Source: Flavobacterium agrisoli (GTDB taxonomy: Bacteria; Bacteroidota; Bacteroidia; Flavobacteriales; Flavobacteriaceae). From it: a DNA stretch of 64,000 nt. The stretch is from positions 682,001 to 746,000 of the forward strand of contig NZ_JAEHFV010000001.1 of the NCBI RefSeq assembly GCF_016522065.1, in the 5' to 3' direction. Below, in pieces: positions 1 through 9,364 of this stretch. The notes under the pieces are model-generated. The model was not told the origin of the DNA and searched no databases. It saw only the letters and a list, made by a program, of their open reading frames with translations. Every line of letters begins with the position of its first letter. Within the stretch, counting starts at the first letter, position 1. A program made the translations under genes and the position numbers.

Positions 1-713
1 TTAAACAGAAAGAAATAAGCAAAAATTCCATGACTTTTACAATAACCCGCCATTCTTGCATATATTACCCGATCTGAGCTTGCATCATCACTCGAAGAAA
101 AGGCTTCATGAATTACTATTGGCAGAGGAATAAAAATTACTTTACATCCATTATGTACCATCCTTTTTAGAAAGAAAAATGTTTCTGAATCTTGAAATTT
201 GCCCCCTAAACCAAAAAACTCATTAAAGAGACAATTTTCCTTTTTTACATCTTCAATTTTAAAAGTCAATTCTATAGACAAAACCTTCCTTAATTCCTTA
301 CTATTTAACTTTTTTCTCTCTTTCGGGTATTTGCTGTATAAGTGACCTTTTTTAGTTATGGTTTGAAAGCAAATTGCCGAAAAATCTTGGTTTTGATTAT
401 ATTCTATTATTATATTTTCTTGAAAATTTTCAAAAAAAACCACATCATCATCTGCAATCAAAATAATTTTACCTGTAACATTCTTTAATCCTAGATTTCT
501 ACTTTTTGACAATCCAATTTCGTTTGAATTAATGACTCTTACAGTTGGAAATTCAGAAGTCAGCAAATATTCATCATCCGTTTGATTAATAATCAAAATT
601 GAAAAATTAGAAAAATGACAAAAAGGAAACATTGGAATTAAAAAATCCAGATTATCTCTTTTCATTGTAGCAATTACAATCTCTAAGTCATGTTCTGTAA
701 ATGAATTATGCAC
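1..713 (-). CDS. Glycosyltransferase family 2, partial (3' end outside window)
   Basis: A GT-A fold transferase of the GT2 class, predicted to move a sugar from a nucleotide sugar onto a cytoplasmic polysaccharide intermediate. The 237 visible codons start with GTG at 713, four bases after the stop of the upstream GT4 gene. No ATG precedes the first beta strand (residues EIVIAT), and a stop lies four codons upstream of the GTG, so GTG is the best start. A typical DDD metal-binding triplet follows LIADDD near residue 69. The reading frame is still open at base 1, so the C-terminus is missing. Close spacing to the next gene suggests one operon. The family is clear; the sugar specificity is not. 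Confidence 0.8.
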   Translation of the reverse strand, partial: MHNSFTEHDLEIVIATMKRDNLDFLIPMFPFCHFSNFSILIINQTDDEYLLTSEFPTVRVINSNEIGLSKSRNLGLKNVTGKIILIADDDVVFFENFQENIIIEYNQNQDFSAICFQTITKKGHLYSKYPKERKKLNSKELRKVLSIELTFKIEDVKKENCLFNEFFGLGGKFQDSETFFFLKRMVHNGCKVIFIPLPIVIHEAFSSSDDASSDRVIYARMAGYCKSHGIFAYFFLF

Positions 714-717
714 GCTT

Positions 718-1830
718 TTAAATATTTAACCCCATAAGATTTAACCACTCTTTACCTATCGCTTCTAATGAAAATTGGGCAACACTGTTTTTAGAATTTT
801 GCTGGCAAACATGATACAATTCTTTATCTGAAACCATTGTATTTATTGCTTCTGTTAGTTTTTCAAAATTCTGATTTTCAACTAAAAGCCCGTTTTTCCC
901 TTGAGAAATTATCTCGCTTGGCCCCGAAAAACAATCAAAAGCAACTACTGGGGTACCACAGGCTAACGTTTCAATAAGAACCATGGGAAATCCTTCGAAT
1001 TTACTAGCCAACACCATGAATTTAGCATTTTTCATAAATTTATAGGGATTGTCTACAAATCCTGTAAAAACAACATCATTACTCCTATTTAACTTTTCGA
1101 CTTTTGCTTCCAATTTTTTTTTTAGGACTCCATCACCAAGAATCATTAGTTTAATGCCTCTTTCTGGCAATATTGAATTAAGATAACTTTCGATTAATTT
1201 ATCAAATTGTTTTACATTAGCATGCCCCATGCTTCCAATGCCAATAATATAGTCATACTCAATTTCCAACGGCACATTAGACCAAATTGTAATATACTCT
1301 AAATCAATCGGATTATAAATGGTTTGAATTTGAGTTGAATCATAATTATAATCAGAAATAATCTTTGAATTAATTTTTGTTGCGACCGTTACAATTTTGT
1401 ATGCTTTTTTATAAATCCTTTTCGCCAAAAATTTATTTTGAGGAAAATAGTACGAAATCATATAACTGTGTATTGTAACAATAAGCTTTGATTTAAACAA
1501 TAAAACGGCAAACAAAAACTCCTGATAATCAAAACGTTTCATTCTAAAATCAATTATATAATCAAACCTATTAGATTTAATAAATTTATAAAAGATATAT
1601 AGCCGCCTGAACTTATTGAAATAATTTGTATTATTGGCCCTGATTTTTCCAAGATTTAAAACCTCTCCTGCATATTCATATTCTATTTCATCATTATTAA
1701 CCATGATTTTAACAACAATGTTTTTACTCGCAAGATATTTAGATAAAAATGCTGCAGAACGTTCTGCACCTCCCTTGGAGAGTTGATCTGCCAATAAAAA
1801 TATTTTATGTGTTTTATCTAAACTACTCAT
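718..1830 (-). CDS. Glycosyltransferase family 4 (GT-B)
   Basis: A retaining GT4 transferase of 370 residues, of normal length for the family. The N-terminal GGAER motif (residues 20-24) and the C-terminal E-x7-E motif (EGFPMVLIE, about 279-287) match the acceptor and nucleotide-sugar sites of GT4 enzymes. I place the start at the ATG at 1830, because it is directly followed by the first Rossmann strand (HKIFLLADQL); an upstream ATG at 1869 would only add 13 poorly conserved residues. It probably builds a surface polysaccharide in the cytoplasm. It is followed by the partial GT2 gene with a four-base gap. The substrate cannot be told from sequence. Confidence 0.88.
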   Translation of the reverse strand: MSSLDKTHKIFLLADQLSKGGAERSAAFLSKYLASKNIVVKIMVNNDEIEYEYAGEVLNLGKIRANNTNYFNKFRRLYIFYKFIKSNRFDYIIDFRMKRFDYQEFLFAVLLFKSKLIVTIHSYMISYYFPQNKFLAKRIYKKAYKIVTVATKINSKIISDYNYDSTQIQTIYNPIDLEYITIWSNVPLEIEYDYIIGIGSMGHANVKQFDKLIESYLNSILPERGIKLMILGDGVLKKKLEAKVEKLNRSNDVVFTGFVDNPYKFMKNAKFMVLASKFEGFPMVLIETLACGTPVVAFDCFSGPSEIISQGKNGLLVENQNFEKLTEAINTMVSDKELYHVCQQNSKNSVAQFSLEAIGKEWLNLMGLNI

Positions 1831-1894
1831 TAATTGTAAATTGCTAACAAAAAAACATTTAACATCCAATGTGTTTGCTGAAAAAAGACATCTT

Positions 1895-2077
1895 ATGAAA
1901 CTTCCATTTAAAGTTATTTTTGTTTTTTTCTATCCTGCAATATTAACATTTATTTTTTCTTATAGCCCTAATGGTATATGTTATATAGTTGATATTATTG
2001 AAATTTTTTTTGTCCTTTACATTTTAGAATTAGCTACTTTATTTCCTAAAAACGTAATCAAAAGTATATTTTACTAA
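1895..2077 (+). CDS. Small membrane ORF, possible gene remnant
   Basis: An open frame of 60 codons beginning MKLPFKVIFVFFYP and consisting almost entirely of two hydrophobic stretches. It sits in the short gap between a minus-strand and a plus-strand glycosyltransferase gene. It resembles the first membrane segments of a larger integral membrane protein and stops abruptly, so it may be the remnant of a deleted gene rather than a working one. I recognise no family. An AT-rich gap can also give such a frame by chance. Confidence 0.25.
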   Translation: MKLPFKVIFVFFYPAILTFIFSYSPNGICYIVDIIEIFFVLYILELATLFPKNVIKSIFY

Positions 2078-2096
2078 ATTTAGAACAAAAAAATTA

Positions 2097-2981
2097 ATGC
2101 CTCATTCTACTACTATCGTAACTGTATTATGCTCCTGCTACAATCATGCAGAATATGTTTGTAAAAGTATTGAATCTGTCCTGAATCAATCTCACGACAA
2201 CATCCAATTAATTGTTATTGATGATTTTAGTTCAGATAATTCTGTTGAAGTAATAGAAAATTTTATCTTAAATTTTCCAGAAATTATATTTATCAAAAAC
2301 AAAAAAAACATTGGTTTAACACAATCTGTAACCAATGCCTTGCAATATGTTACAGGGGAGTATTTTATAGACCTCGCTGCTGATGATATTTTACTACCCA
2401 ATTGTATTGAAATACAACTAAATACATTTAAAACAAGTAAATTCACCAACCTTGCAATGGTCTACGGAAATGCTGAAAACATAACCGAGGACGGAAATCA
2501 CTTCTCCTATTATTTTGAAGTGGATGAACACTTAAAATCCAAGATTTCACGACCTTCTGGAGATATTTATTCAAAAGTAATTAGCAGTGAAACCGTTTTA
2601 TGTTCTGTTTCCTCTATGTACAAAAAGTCAGTTTTTGATGCACTCAATGGCTATGATACCACATTATCGTATGAAGATTTTGATTATTGGATTCGTGCTT
2701 CAAGAGCATATAATATCGAATATATTGATGCCGTTTTAGTTCAAAAAAGAATAACGCCTAACTCCTTACATGCCTCATTTTATCTCAAAAAAAATAAAAA
2801 CAGTAATTCTACCTACATCATTTTACGAAAAGCATATAAACTCAACAGAAACAAAAGCGAACATAAGATATTAATTCCAAGAGTTAATATTGAAATACGC
2901 AACTCTTTTCGCACCCAAAACTATCTTGTAATGCTTAAAAATTGCTACCTGCGATTAAGACTTGGCTTAAAAACGCTTTAA
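2097..2981 (+). CDS. Glycosyltransferase family 2
   Basis: A 294-residue GT-A enzyme. The nucleotide-binding DD pair is at residues 42-43 (VIDDFSSDN) and the metal-binding DxD equivalent is AADD at about 94-97. A YEDFDYWIR segment in the C-terminal half is typical of the acceptor-side acidic residues in GT2 enzymes. No membrane segment is visible, so it should act in the cytoplasm on a lipid-linked or nucleotide-linked glycan. It is the only plus-strand gene of the left polysaccharide region and converges on the Wzx gene. No intrinsic terminator is obvious in the 93-bp gap that follows. Confidence 0.87.
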   Translation: MPHSTTIVTVLCSCYNHAEYVCKSIESVLNQSHDNIQLIVIDDFSSDNSVEVIENFILNFPEIIFIKNKKNIGLTQSVTNALQYVTGEYFIDLAADDILLPNCIEIQLNTFKTSKFTNLAMVYGNAENITEDGNHFSYYFEVDEHLKSKISRPSGDIYSKVISSETVLCSVSSMYKKSVFDALNGYDTTLSYEDFDYWIRASRAYNIEYIDAVLVQKRITPNSLHASFYLKKNKNSNSTYIILRKAYKLNRNKSEHKILIPRVNIEIRNSFRTQNYLVMLKNCYLRLRLGLKTL

Positions 2982-3074
2982 CCAATGTATTTTCAATATT
3001 ATCTTTAACAGTTAATCGATTCAAAACAAAGGTAGTTTTATCAGTAATATCTTATATTTAGCAACCAAATTGGG

Positions 3075-4364
3075 CTAATTATTTGTGCCAATCTTACTTA
3101 TAAACAATTCCCTAAACATAAAAAGTATTACAATTAATGTAATTAAGTTAGCATAAAAATAAGATTGAAGCGCTCCTTGATAAGAATAATTTTTAACAAA
3201 AAAATACGATATGATTAAATAGGACGCATTAAATAATATTTCGATAATGAAATAATCCTTAAATCTGGATTTTACTAAAATTTGATATCCAAAAGCCAAA
3301 GTCATAACCCGCACCAAATCCCCCAATAATTGCCAAATTAATACTTCCTTTATTTTTAGAAATTCATCAGTAAAAACAAGATTCAAAATAAAACCCCTAA
3401 ACAAATAAATAATTAGTAACATCATAGCAAATAAAGGAACAAAAATCTGGAAATACGTTTTTAATTCGGTTTTAAATTCTGAATTGCTTTTTAAGGATGT
3501 CAGCTTAGGCACATAATAATATGCCAACCCTGAACTAAAAATAGACATATAAAAAGAAGATAGTTTGGTTGTTGCATCCCATAGACCAGCATCGTTTACA
3601 GAATGCATTTTTACAATATAATTACGGATCAAAATGAGTGTTAAAGGAACTATACAAGCGCTCAAAAAAGCCATAAATGAAAAATTAATAATAATCTTCA
3701 GGTACTTACTATTAATTTTCTTTTTAAGTTCAAACGTAAAATAATCTTTATCTTTCTTTACAAAAATAAACGTAACTATAAACATCAATAATTCTCCTAA
3801 AACAAGAGCATACAATCCGCCTTTAATATTTTTATTCCAAACCAAAATAGCAGTAACGCAGAAAATGAAGATATTTGAAATTATTTGAATCGCTACAATT
3901 CTATTAATTTTTTCTAGTCCGTTGTAAATTGTTAACCAAAAAACATTTAATACAATAACAGGTAAAAGCAAACTAAAAACACGGATAGGAAGTACAAAAT
4001 TTAAATTAAAGAATATAAAATCGGAAATAAATTCTGCAAATACGAGTGTTAAAAAACCCACCACTAATGCTATAATTAGAAAAAACCAGAAAAAAGTAGA
4101 TAAAATAACCGAAAGCTCATTTTTATTATTTTTGTTTTCTACATACAACTTAATTAATGAAGTATTCATTCCTAAAGTTGTAATGGATTTAAGCATAGAA
4201 GTGAAGTTTCTAAAACTCCCTAAAATTGCCATTCCGGATGTTCCTAAAACAAAAGAAATAATCTTTGTAGATGCCATCCCTAAAATAAAACTAGTTGCAA
4301 CCGATAAAGAGTTGACTGACAAAACTTTTAAAAGTTTATTATCCTTAATTTTATTAAAAATCAT
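3075..4364 (-). CDS. wzx: O-antigen/polysaccharide flippase (Wzx, MATE-like superfamily)
   Basis: A 429-residue polytopic membrane protein with about twelve hydrophobic segments. It resembles the O-antigen translocases that flip undecaprenyl-linked repeat units across the inner membrane. The ATG at 4364 overlaps the upstream stop codon in an ATGA arrangement, which points to translational coupling. A longer frame from 4397 would overlap the upstream gene by 37 bp and add a polar tail, so I reject it. The N-terminal segment (LLKVLSVNSLSVATSFILGM) fits the WzxE-type translocases often found beside Fdt/Qdt amino-sugar genes, and the neighbouring aminotransferase and acyltransferase agree with that. 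Confidence 0.88.
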   Translation of the reverse strand: MIFNKIKDNKLLKVLSVNSLSVATSFILGMASTKIISFVLGTSGMAILGSFRNFTSMLKSITTLGMNTSLIKLYVENKNNKNELSVILSTFFWFFLIIALVVGFLTLVFAEFISDFIFFNLNFVLPIRVFSLLLPVIVLNVFWLTIYNGLEKINRIVAIQIISNIFIFCVTAILVWNKNIKGGLYALVLGELLMFIVTFIFVKKDKDYFTFELKKKINSKYLKIIINFSFMAFLSACIVPLTLILIRNYIVKMHSVNDAGLWDATTKLSSFYMSIFSSGLAYYYVPKLTSLKSNSEFKTELKTYFQIFVPLFAMMLLIIYLFRGFILNLVFTDEFLKIKEVLIWQLLGDLVRVMTLAFGYQILVKSRFKDYFIIEILFNASYLIISYFFVKNYSYQGALQSYFYANLITLIVILFMFRELFISKIGTNN

Positions 4365-4930
4365 AATTCCCGTACTACTTTTGCTGGATTTCCACAAGCA
4401 ATTACATTTCTTGGAATATTGGTAGTAACAATAGAACCATTACCTATAATCGAATTTTCTCCAATGGTAACACCTTTAAGAACAGTTACATTGGAACCTA
4501 AAAAAACGTTCTGACAAATATGTATTGGCTCCGACTTTACAACACCATTTCTCCTCTTATCAATATTCAGATCATGTCCATCGTTATCTAACAAAGAACA
4601 ATTATGACCTATCAACACATTGTCTTCAATACTAACTTTAGTCATACATTCTATCGAAAAAGCATTACTTATAGCCACATTATTACCAATATGAATCTCG
4701 CTATTTTTATTCTGTACTTCCATAAATGAATAATGAGAATAATAGTTTGGCGCATAGCGAACACCCATCTGTACATTTGATCCAAAAAAAATTTGCCCTT
4801 GTCCTACTTTTAGTAAAGGATGATATAATATCGGATTCCCGCTAACTCTTTCACAGTTAGATAAAAACTGATATTTTTTCACCCTTAAAACAACAAAGAA
4901 AAATTGTTTAATCTTATTATTTAGTCTCAT
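4361..4930 (-). CDS. Hexapeptide-repeat (left-handed beta-helix) acyltransferase
   Basis: A 189-residue acyltransferase with repeated hexapeptide turns such as IHIGNN, VSIEDN, VLIGHN and VTIGENSIIGNG. It ends in the IPRNVIACGNPAKVVREL segment shared by LacA/NodL/WcaF-type enzymes. The catalytic histidine candidate lies in DNDGHDL. It would acetylate a sugar hydroxyl or the amine installed by the aminotransferase encoded just upstream. The start codon follows the upstream stop directly (TGAATG), and its own stop overlaps the wzx start. An FdtC/QdtC-like N-acetyl role is possible from context, but the C-terminus looks more like an O-acetyltransferase. Confidence 0.85.
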   Translation of the reverse strand: MRLNNKIKQFFFVVLRVKKYQFLSNCERVSGNPILYHPLLKVGQGQIFFGSNVQMGVRYAPNYYSHYSFMEVQNKNSEIHIGNNVAISNAFSIECMTKVSIEDNVLIGHNCSLLDNDGHDLNIDKRRNGVVKSEPIHICQNVFLGSNVTVLKGVTIGENSIIGNGSIVTTNIPRNVIACGNPAKVVREL

Positions 4931-6028
4931 TCAATAGTTGTTTAAAACCTCAATTACAAAACTCACCTCGTCTTTAGTCAATACAGGACTCATCGGCAAA
5001 CTTAAAACTTCATTGTGTATTTTCTCGGTGATAGGAAAAGACAAATCATTCCAATTTAAAAAAGCTTTTTGTTTGTGAGGCGGAATTGGATAATGAACCA
5101 TGGTTTCAATACCATTTTCGGCTAAATACTTTTGTAAATCGCTTCGATTTGAAGTACGAATAACAAACAAATGAAAAACATGATTTTCGGAAAAATCCCA
5201 AAAAGGAAGCTCGATTTTTTTGTTTTTTATTTCAGAAAGATAGCGTGTTGCAATTGCTCTTCGCTTTTGATTATCTGTATTTAGGTCAGGTAATTTACAA
5301 TTTAAAAATGCCGCTTGTAATTCATCTAAACGCGAGTTTACCCCTTTATATTGATTGTGGTATTTAATTTCAGAACCATAATTCCGAAGTATTTGAATGG
5401 TTTCAGCTAAATTAGAATCATTTGTAACCACTGCTCCACCATCACCTAAAGCACCTAAATTTTTTCCGGGATAAAAACTATAAGCAACTGCTGAATTATG
5501 GGTTGTGAGTTGTGAGTTGTGCATTGTAGCGCCGTGAGCTTGCGCAGCATCTTCAACAACAACTAAATTATTTTGAAGTGCAATTTTATGAATTTCATCC
5601 ATTTCAGCTAATTGACCGTATAAATGAACCGCCAGAATTGCTTTTGTTTTTGAAGTAATCTTTTCTAAAATTAAATCTGGATTTATATTATACGTTTCTA
5701 ACTTTGGCTCTACCAGTATCGGAATTAAACCAGCTTCAACAATGGCTAAAATACTGGCGATATACGTATTAGCGGGTACTATGACCTCGTCTCCTTTTTG
5801 CAATTTTCCGAGTTGAATGTAAGCTTTAAATACTAATACCAAAGCATCAAAACCATTTCCAACACCAATGCAATAGTTGGCATCACAAAAGGTAGCAAAA
5901 GCTTTTTCAAATGTTTTTACTTCATCTCCTAAAATATACCAACCCTTTTCTAAAACCGATTTCAGTTTATTCTGAAATTCGATTTCATAAGGAGCATTTA
6001 TTTTTTTTAAGTCGAGAAATTTAATCAT
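4931..6028 (-). CDS. DegT/DnrJ/EryC1/StrS sugar aminotransferase
   Basis: A PLP-dependent enzyme of 365 residues that puts an amino group on a keto sugar nucleotide. The Schiff-base lysine is K189 in [15 protein letters not shown], and the PLP-binding aspartate lies in [12 protein letters not shown] (about 157-167). The [16 protein letters not shown] signature is close to FdtB/QdtB-type dTDP-3-keto-6-deoxyhexose aminotransferases. Residues 168-179 ([12 protein letters not shown]) replace the usual short basic loop and are encoded by a heptamer repeat, so the gene seems to have taken up a non-native insert. It overlaps the upstream gene by ATGA. The dTDP-hexose genes that would make its substrate are not in this window. 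Confidence 0.9.
   Translation of the reverse strand: MIKFLDLKKINAPYEIEFQNKLKSVLEKGWYILGDEVKTFEKAFATFCDANYCIGVGNGFDALVLVFKAYIQLGKLQKGDEVIVPANTYIASILAIVEAGLIPILVEPKLETYNINPDLILEKITSKTKAILAVHLYGQLAEMDEIHKIALQNNLVVVEDAAQAHGATMHNSQLTTHNSAVAYSFYPGKNLGALGDGGAVVTNDSNLAETIQILRNYGSEIKYHNQYKGVNSRLDELQAAFLNCKLPDLNTDNQKRRAIATRYLSEIKNKKIELPFWDFSENHVFHLFVIRTSNRSDLQKYLAENGIETMVHYPIPPHKQKAFLNWNDLSFPITEKIHNEVLSLPMSPVLTKDEVSFVIEVLNNY
5495..5529. repeat. Heptamer tandem repeat inside the aminotransferase gene
   Basis: Five consecutive 7-bp units in perfect phase. The three central ones on the plus strand are GTTGTGA, GTTGTGA and GTTGTGC; the flanking ones are ATTATGG and ATTGTAG. The repeat encodes residues of the form [10 protein letters not shown] and keeps the frame open. 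Confidence 0.75.
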
Positions 6029-7035
6029 ATCAAAATGCGGTCTAAACGATTAAAATGGACTGTTGGTACTTCATAAAAATCTTGAACCAAAGAATGCGCT
6101 CCAAAACTTTCTTTCCAAAAATTAATATTTTCTACTATTTGCAAACCGTTATTTTCATGCGAAGGACCAAAATCAAAAAAGTCTTTTTCTTTAGCTATTT
6201 CATGAATTAAATAATCATATAAATAGTCCAAACTTCCTAAAAGATTGTTTTTATCACTACCCGAAATATACTGCGGTTTTGCTACAAAAGGTGTTATAAA
6301 CAAAGTGGTTCCGCAAACTAATTCGTTTTGATGGTAGACATTAAAATGCCGAATATTAGCTGGGAATAATTGCATAAGCTTTTTTATTTCGGCTGCTGAA
6401 TGAACTGGTTTTGATTGGTATTTATCCCGTAAATTTGGAATTAAAAGCGTATTCCAAAATGCATCGATTTGGGTTTCTTCTTTAATTTGCAAACCGAGTT
6501 TTTGTCCACGTCGAATGCATTCTTTTCTCGATTTTGAAATTAAAATTTTTCGTCTCAAATCTATTACCGAAACATTATGCTTCATAACCGTTTTTCCTTG
6601 CAAAACAGACATCAAATAATTGATTTCGTCCGACGGATAACTGCAATATATGGAAGGAATTTGCTTTAAATACAAACTCGAAATATCCTGCTGATTTAAA
6701 AAATTCAAAATATTTTTAAAAATCTGAATGATGCTTTTTAATTTACAACTTGGCTGCAAAATCAAGCCTCCGTAAGTCAAACCTTGATGTGAAAAAACTG
6801 TATTACCAACTTTATTGGCTGGTAAAAGCGCGACTAATTTCTCTCCTTCAAAAACCAACAGCGAATAATCTTCAAAACGATCTTTGTGGTATTCCATAAA
6901 ATCACGATGAAACAAAAACGTAGCATTTTTGGCTTTGGCTATAAAATCATTCCAAAGTATAAAATCGGCATCTTGGTATTTTCGAACTGTAAATTGTTTC
7001 ACTAGTTGTGTGGTACTATAGGTGGTAATTTCCAT
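6025..7035 (-). CDS. FemAB/GNAT-like acyltransferase
   Basis: A soluble 336-residue protein of the FemAB-like branch of the acetyltransferase superfamily. The N-terminal block [35 protein letters not shown] and the C-terminal block around [10 protein letters not shown] are typical. In Bacteroidota these proteins often lie next to aminosugar aminotransferases, so it may acylate the amino sugar or attach an amino acid to it. Its stop overlaps the aminotransferase start (ATGA), and its start at 7035 overlaps the TRIC-like gene by 34 bp; there is no better internal ATG before the conserved region. Substrate unknown. Confidence 0.78.
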   Translation of the reverse strand: MEITTYSTTQLVKQFTVRKYQDADFILWNDFIAKAKNATFLFHRDFMEYHKDRFEDYSLLVFEGEKLVALLPANKVGNTVFSHQGLTYGGLILQPSCKLKSIIQIFKNILNFLNQQDISSLYLKQIPSIYCSYPSDEINYLMSVLQGKTVMKHNVSVIDLRRKILISKSRKECIRRGQKLGLQIKEETQIDAFWNTLLIPNLRDKYQSKPVHSAAEIKKLMQLFPANIRHFNVYHQNELVCGTTLFITPFVAKPQYISGSDKNNLLGSLDYLYDYLIHEIAKEKDFFDFGPSHENNGLQIVENINFWKESFGAHSLVQDFYEVPTVHFNRLDRILI

Positions 7036-7613
7036 TGCAATCGAACGGCTAACAAGCGTATTAAAATTATAACTACTGCTGTAATAACGTAAATTAAATC
7101 GTTAGCAAATTCAAAAAATTTCAAGGCAAAAAAAATAATTCCGCCAAATATACATACTGTTGCGTAAATTTCTTTATGAAAAATTACCGGAATATCGTTA
7201 CATAAAATATCTCGGATAACACCTCCAAAACAAGCTGTCATTGTACCTAAAGCAATACAAATTATCGGACTCAAATTGACTTCAATCCCTTTTTCAAATC
7301 CGATAATACTAAAAATTCCCAAACCAATTGTATCAAATAAAAACAACGAAGTTCGAAGTTTATCAAATTTATTTCGAAAAACAATCGACAAGAAAAAGGC
7401 AATACCAATTAAGTAAACGTATTTAATATCCAACATCCAAGTAACTGGTGCCACTCCAATTAAAATATCCCGAAGTGTTCCGCCACCAACCGCAGTTACA
7501 AAAGCAATGATAAAAACACCAAACGGATCTAATTTTTTATTCATAGCCGTAAGCGCTCCAGACATGGCAAAAGCAATAGTTCCTATTTGTTCTATAAGGG
7601 TAAAAACGGTCAT
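7002..7613 (-). CDS. TRIC-like membrane channel (UPF0126 family)
   Basis: A 203-residue inner membrane protein with about seven hydrophobic segments arranged as two repeats. Each repeat carries the family signature: GGGTLRD at 43-49 and GGVIRD at 130-135. Prokaryotic TRIC-type proteins (PF03458) form trimeric monovalent cation channels; E. coli relatives have also been linked to glycine transport. It starts seven bases after the RDD gene stop and runs into the FemAB-like gene with overlap, so it is part of a mixed operon. The family is certain; the transported species is not. Confidence 0.9.
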   Translation of the reverse strand: MTVFTLIEQIGTIAFAMSGALTAMNKKLDPFGVFIIAFVTAVGGGTLRDILIGVAPVTWMLDIKYVYLIGIAFFLSIVFRNKFDKLRTSLFLFDTIGLGIFSIIGFEKGIEVNLSPIICIALGTMTACFGGVIRDILCNDIPVIFHKEIYATVCIFGGIIFFALKFFEFANDLIYVITAVVIILIRLLAVRLQWKLPPIVPHN

Positions 7614-7620
7614 GTAGGGT

Positions 7621-8364
7621 TTACATATTTTGGGTATAAAAATTATAATCTTTTAAAACAATTCGCAAAAATTCGGCCTTACCCTCAGTTTGGTTTTTGA
7701 TACCGGTTACCGATTCAATTTTAGCTACTAATTTTTCGATGGTTTCAAAATCATGTTTCAGTTGCGCTTGGGCAAACGTTTCTTTAATGATACGGACATC
7801 GTTATCGGATAATTTGATAACCAAAGGATAAGTCGGAACGTATTCATTACCAATTTCTTCTAAAATAGTATGATTGATATCGATGGTGCTTTTTAGCGAA
7901 ATTACGGCTGTTCCGGCCACCATATCGCCCAAACGTTGGCTGTTTTTACTCGTAATAATACTTACAATTGCCACAATGCCATTCATAATGCTGATATCTA
8001 CAATTCTAAAAAACCAGCGCATTACATAGTCGCCAAAGCCCGCTTGATAACCATCTAATTTAACCACTTTAATTTTAGTCCATTTTTTTCCCATTGTTTG
8101 TCCTTCAAAAATTGATTCCAGAGTAATGGTATAAACAATTAGTGGAAAGGACAACAAAAAAACGATAGCTGCAATAGACCATTGGTCCATCGACTGAAAC
8201 ATTTTAGGGAAATCGAACACATAAAAAAACACGGTTGCTATCACGATGACATAGGCTATTTTAATAATTAAATCAATGAAATAAGCCAGTAAACGCTCGC
8301 CTACCGTGGCAGCTTTAAAATTAATTACTACATTTTGTGTTGTCGTTATAGATAATTCTGACAT
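7621..8364 (-). CDS. RDD family membrane protein
   Basis: A 247-residue protein with an RDD domain (PF06271). The arginine is R24 in VGERLLAYFIDLIIK with the aspartate D31 in the first membrane helix. A later SQRLGDMVAGTAVIS segment is the usual end of the domain. A soluble tail of about 90 residues follows. RDD proteins have been linked to ion exchange in a few species, but the role here is unknown. It is divergent from the SpoIIM-like gene with only 19 bp between the start codons. In many Bacteroidota RDD, SpoIIM, DUF4129, DUF4350, MoxR and DUF58 genes stay together, so it belongs functionally with the plus-strand cluster. Confidence 0.9.
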   Translation of the reverse strand: MSELSITTTQNVVINFKAATVGERLLAYFIDLIIKIAYVIVIATVFFYVFDFPKMFQSMDQWSIAAIVFLLSFPLIVYTITLESIFEGQTMGKKWTKIKVVKLDGYQAGFGDYVMRWFFRIVDISIMNGIVAIVSIITSKNSQRLGDMVAGTAVISLKSTIDINHTILEEIGNEYVPTYPLVIKLSDNDVRIIKETFAQAQLKHDFETIEKLVAKIESVTGIKNQTEGKAEFLRIVLKDYNFYTQNM

Positions 8365-8383
8365 ATTTTATATTTTAGCTCCA

Positions 8384-9364
8384 ATGAGAGAAGTTGCCTT
8401 CATAAAACAAAACAAAGAAAAATGGCTTGCCTTTGAGCTTGCTATTTTTGGTAAAGCTAAAAAAAATCCTGATGAATTGGCCAATTTATACATTCAAATG
8501 ATGAATGATTTGGCTTATGCACAAACGTATTATCCAAAAAGCAAAACAGTTGTTTATCTGAATTATTTGGCCTCTCAGATTTACCAAAAAATTTACAAAA
8601 CCAAGCGTACCGAAAAAAACCAGTTGGTTCACTTTTTTTCTATCGAAGTCCCGCTATTGTTGTATGAGTACAAAAGGTACCTTTTATATGCTTTCATTTT
8701 ATTTTTTGCCACGGTTGGAATTGGAGTGGTTTCGGCAAAGTTTGATCAAAATTTTGTTCGATTGATTCTGAGTGATGCTTATGTAAATATGACCTTAGAA
8801 AACATTAAAGAAGGAAATCCAGTCGCTGTTTATGGCTCCGGAAGCAATTGGGGAAGTTTTATCGGAATTACAACTAACAATATTTATGTGGGGGCTCGAT
8901 GTTATTTGTATGGCATTTTTGCGGGAATAGGCACTTTTTTTGTGGCTTTGCAAAACGGAATTATGTTGGGTGCTTTTCAGTATTTTTTTTATCAAGAAAA
9001 CGTATTTTGGCAAAGTGTTCGCGGGATTTGGATTCACGGTTCTATGGAAATTTTTGCTATCGTTATTGAAACCGCAGCCGGTTTTATTTTGGGCGCCTCC
9101 ATTTTATTCCCCAAAACATACAGCCGATTCAATTCGTTTAAAATTGGATTTAAAAACAGTTTTAAGATATTTTTGAGTACGTTACCGTTTACTTTTTCGG
9201 CCGGATTTTTAGAAGGTTTTATTACCCGTTATTCGGTTGACATGCCTATTTGGCTAAGCACTGCAATCATTTTAATCACCTTAGGTTGCATTTCTTTTTA
9301 TTATTTAATTTTCCCTCAAATTGTTCATAAAAAACTAACCAAAGCCCATGTTTCAACTTTATAA
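8384..9364 (+). CDS. Stage II sporulation protein M-like (SpoIIM/DUF95) membrane protein
   Basis: A 326-residue protein with a soluble N-terminal region (about 100 residues) followed by about six membrane segments. The GIFAGIGTFFVALQNGIMLG segment followed by HGSMEIFAIVIETAAG is the characteristic core of the SpoIIM/DUF95 family. I start it at the ATG at 8384 (MREVAFIKQNKEKW). Starting upstream at 8306 would read through the start of the divergent RDD gene. In non-sporulating Bacteroidota its function is unknown; it is a constant member of the MoxR/DUF58 neighbourhood. It overlaps the next gene by 17 bp. Confidence 0.9.
   Translation: MREVAFIKQNKEKWLAFELAIFGKAKKNPDELANLYIQMMNDLAYAQTYYPKSKTVVYLNYLASQIYQKIYKTKRTEKNQLVHFFSIEVPLLLYEYKRYLLYAFILFFATVGIGVVSAKFDQNFVRLILSDAYVNMTLENIKEGNPVAVYGSGSNWGSFIGITTNNIYVGARCYLYGIFAGIGTFFVALQNGIMLGAFQYFFYQENVFWQSVRGIWIHGSMEIFAIVIETAAGFILGASILFPKTYSRFNSFKIGFKNSFKIFLSTLPFTFSAGFLEGFITRYSVDMPIWLSTAIILITLGCISFYYLIFPQIVHKKLTKAHVSTL

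Noticed and set aside
5495..5529. CRISPR-like direct repeat
   Set aside because: Units are only 7 bp, contiguous and without spacers, and lie inside a coding gene.
8320..8384. TACATTTTG as a -7 box for the SpoIIM-like gene
   Set aside because: One T too many for TAnnTTTG, and it lies inside the divergent RDD gene.
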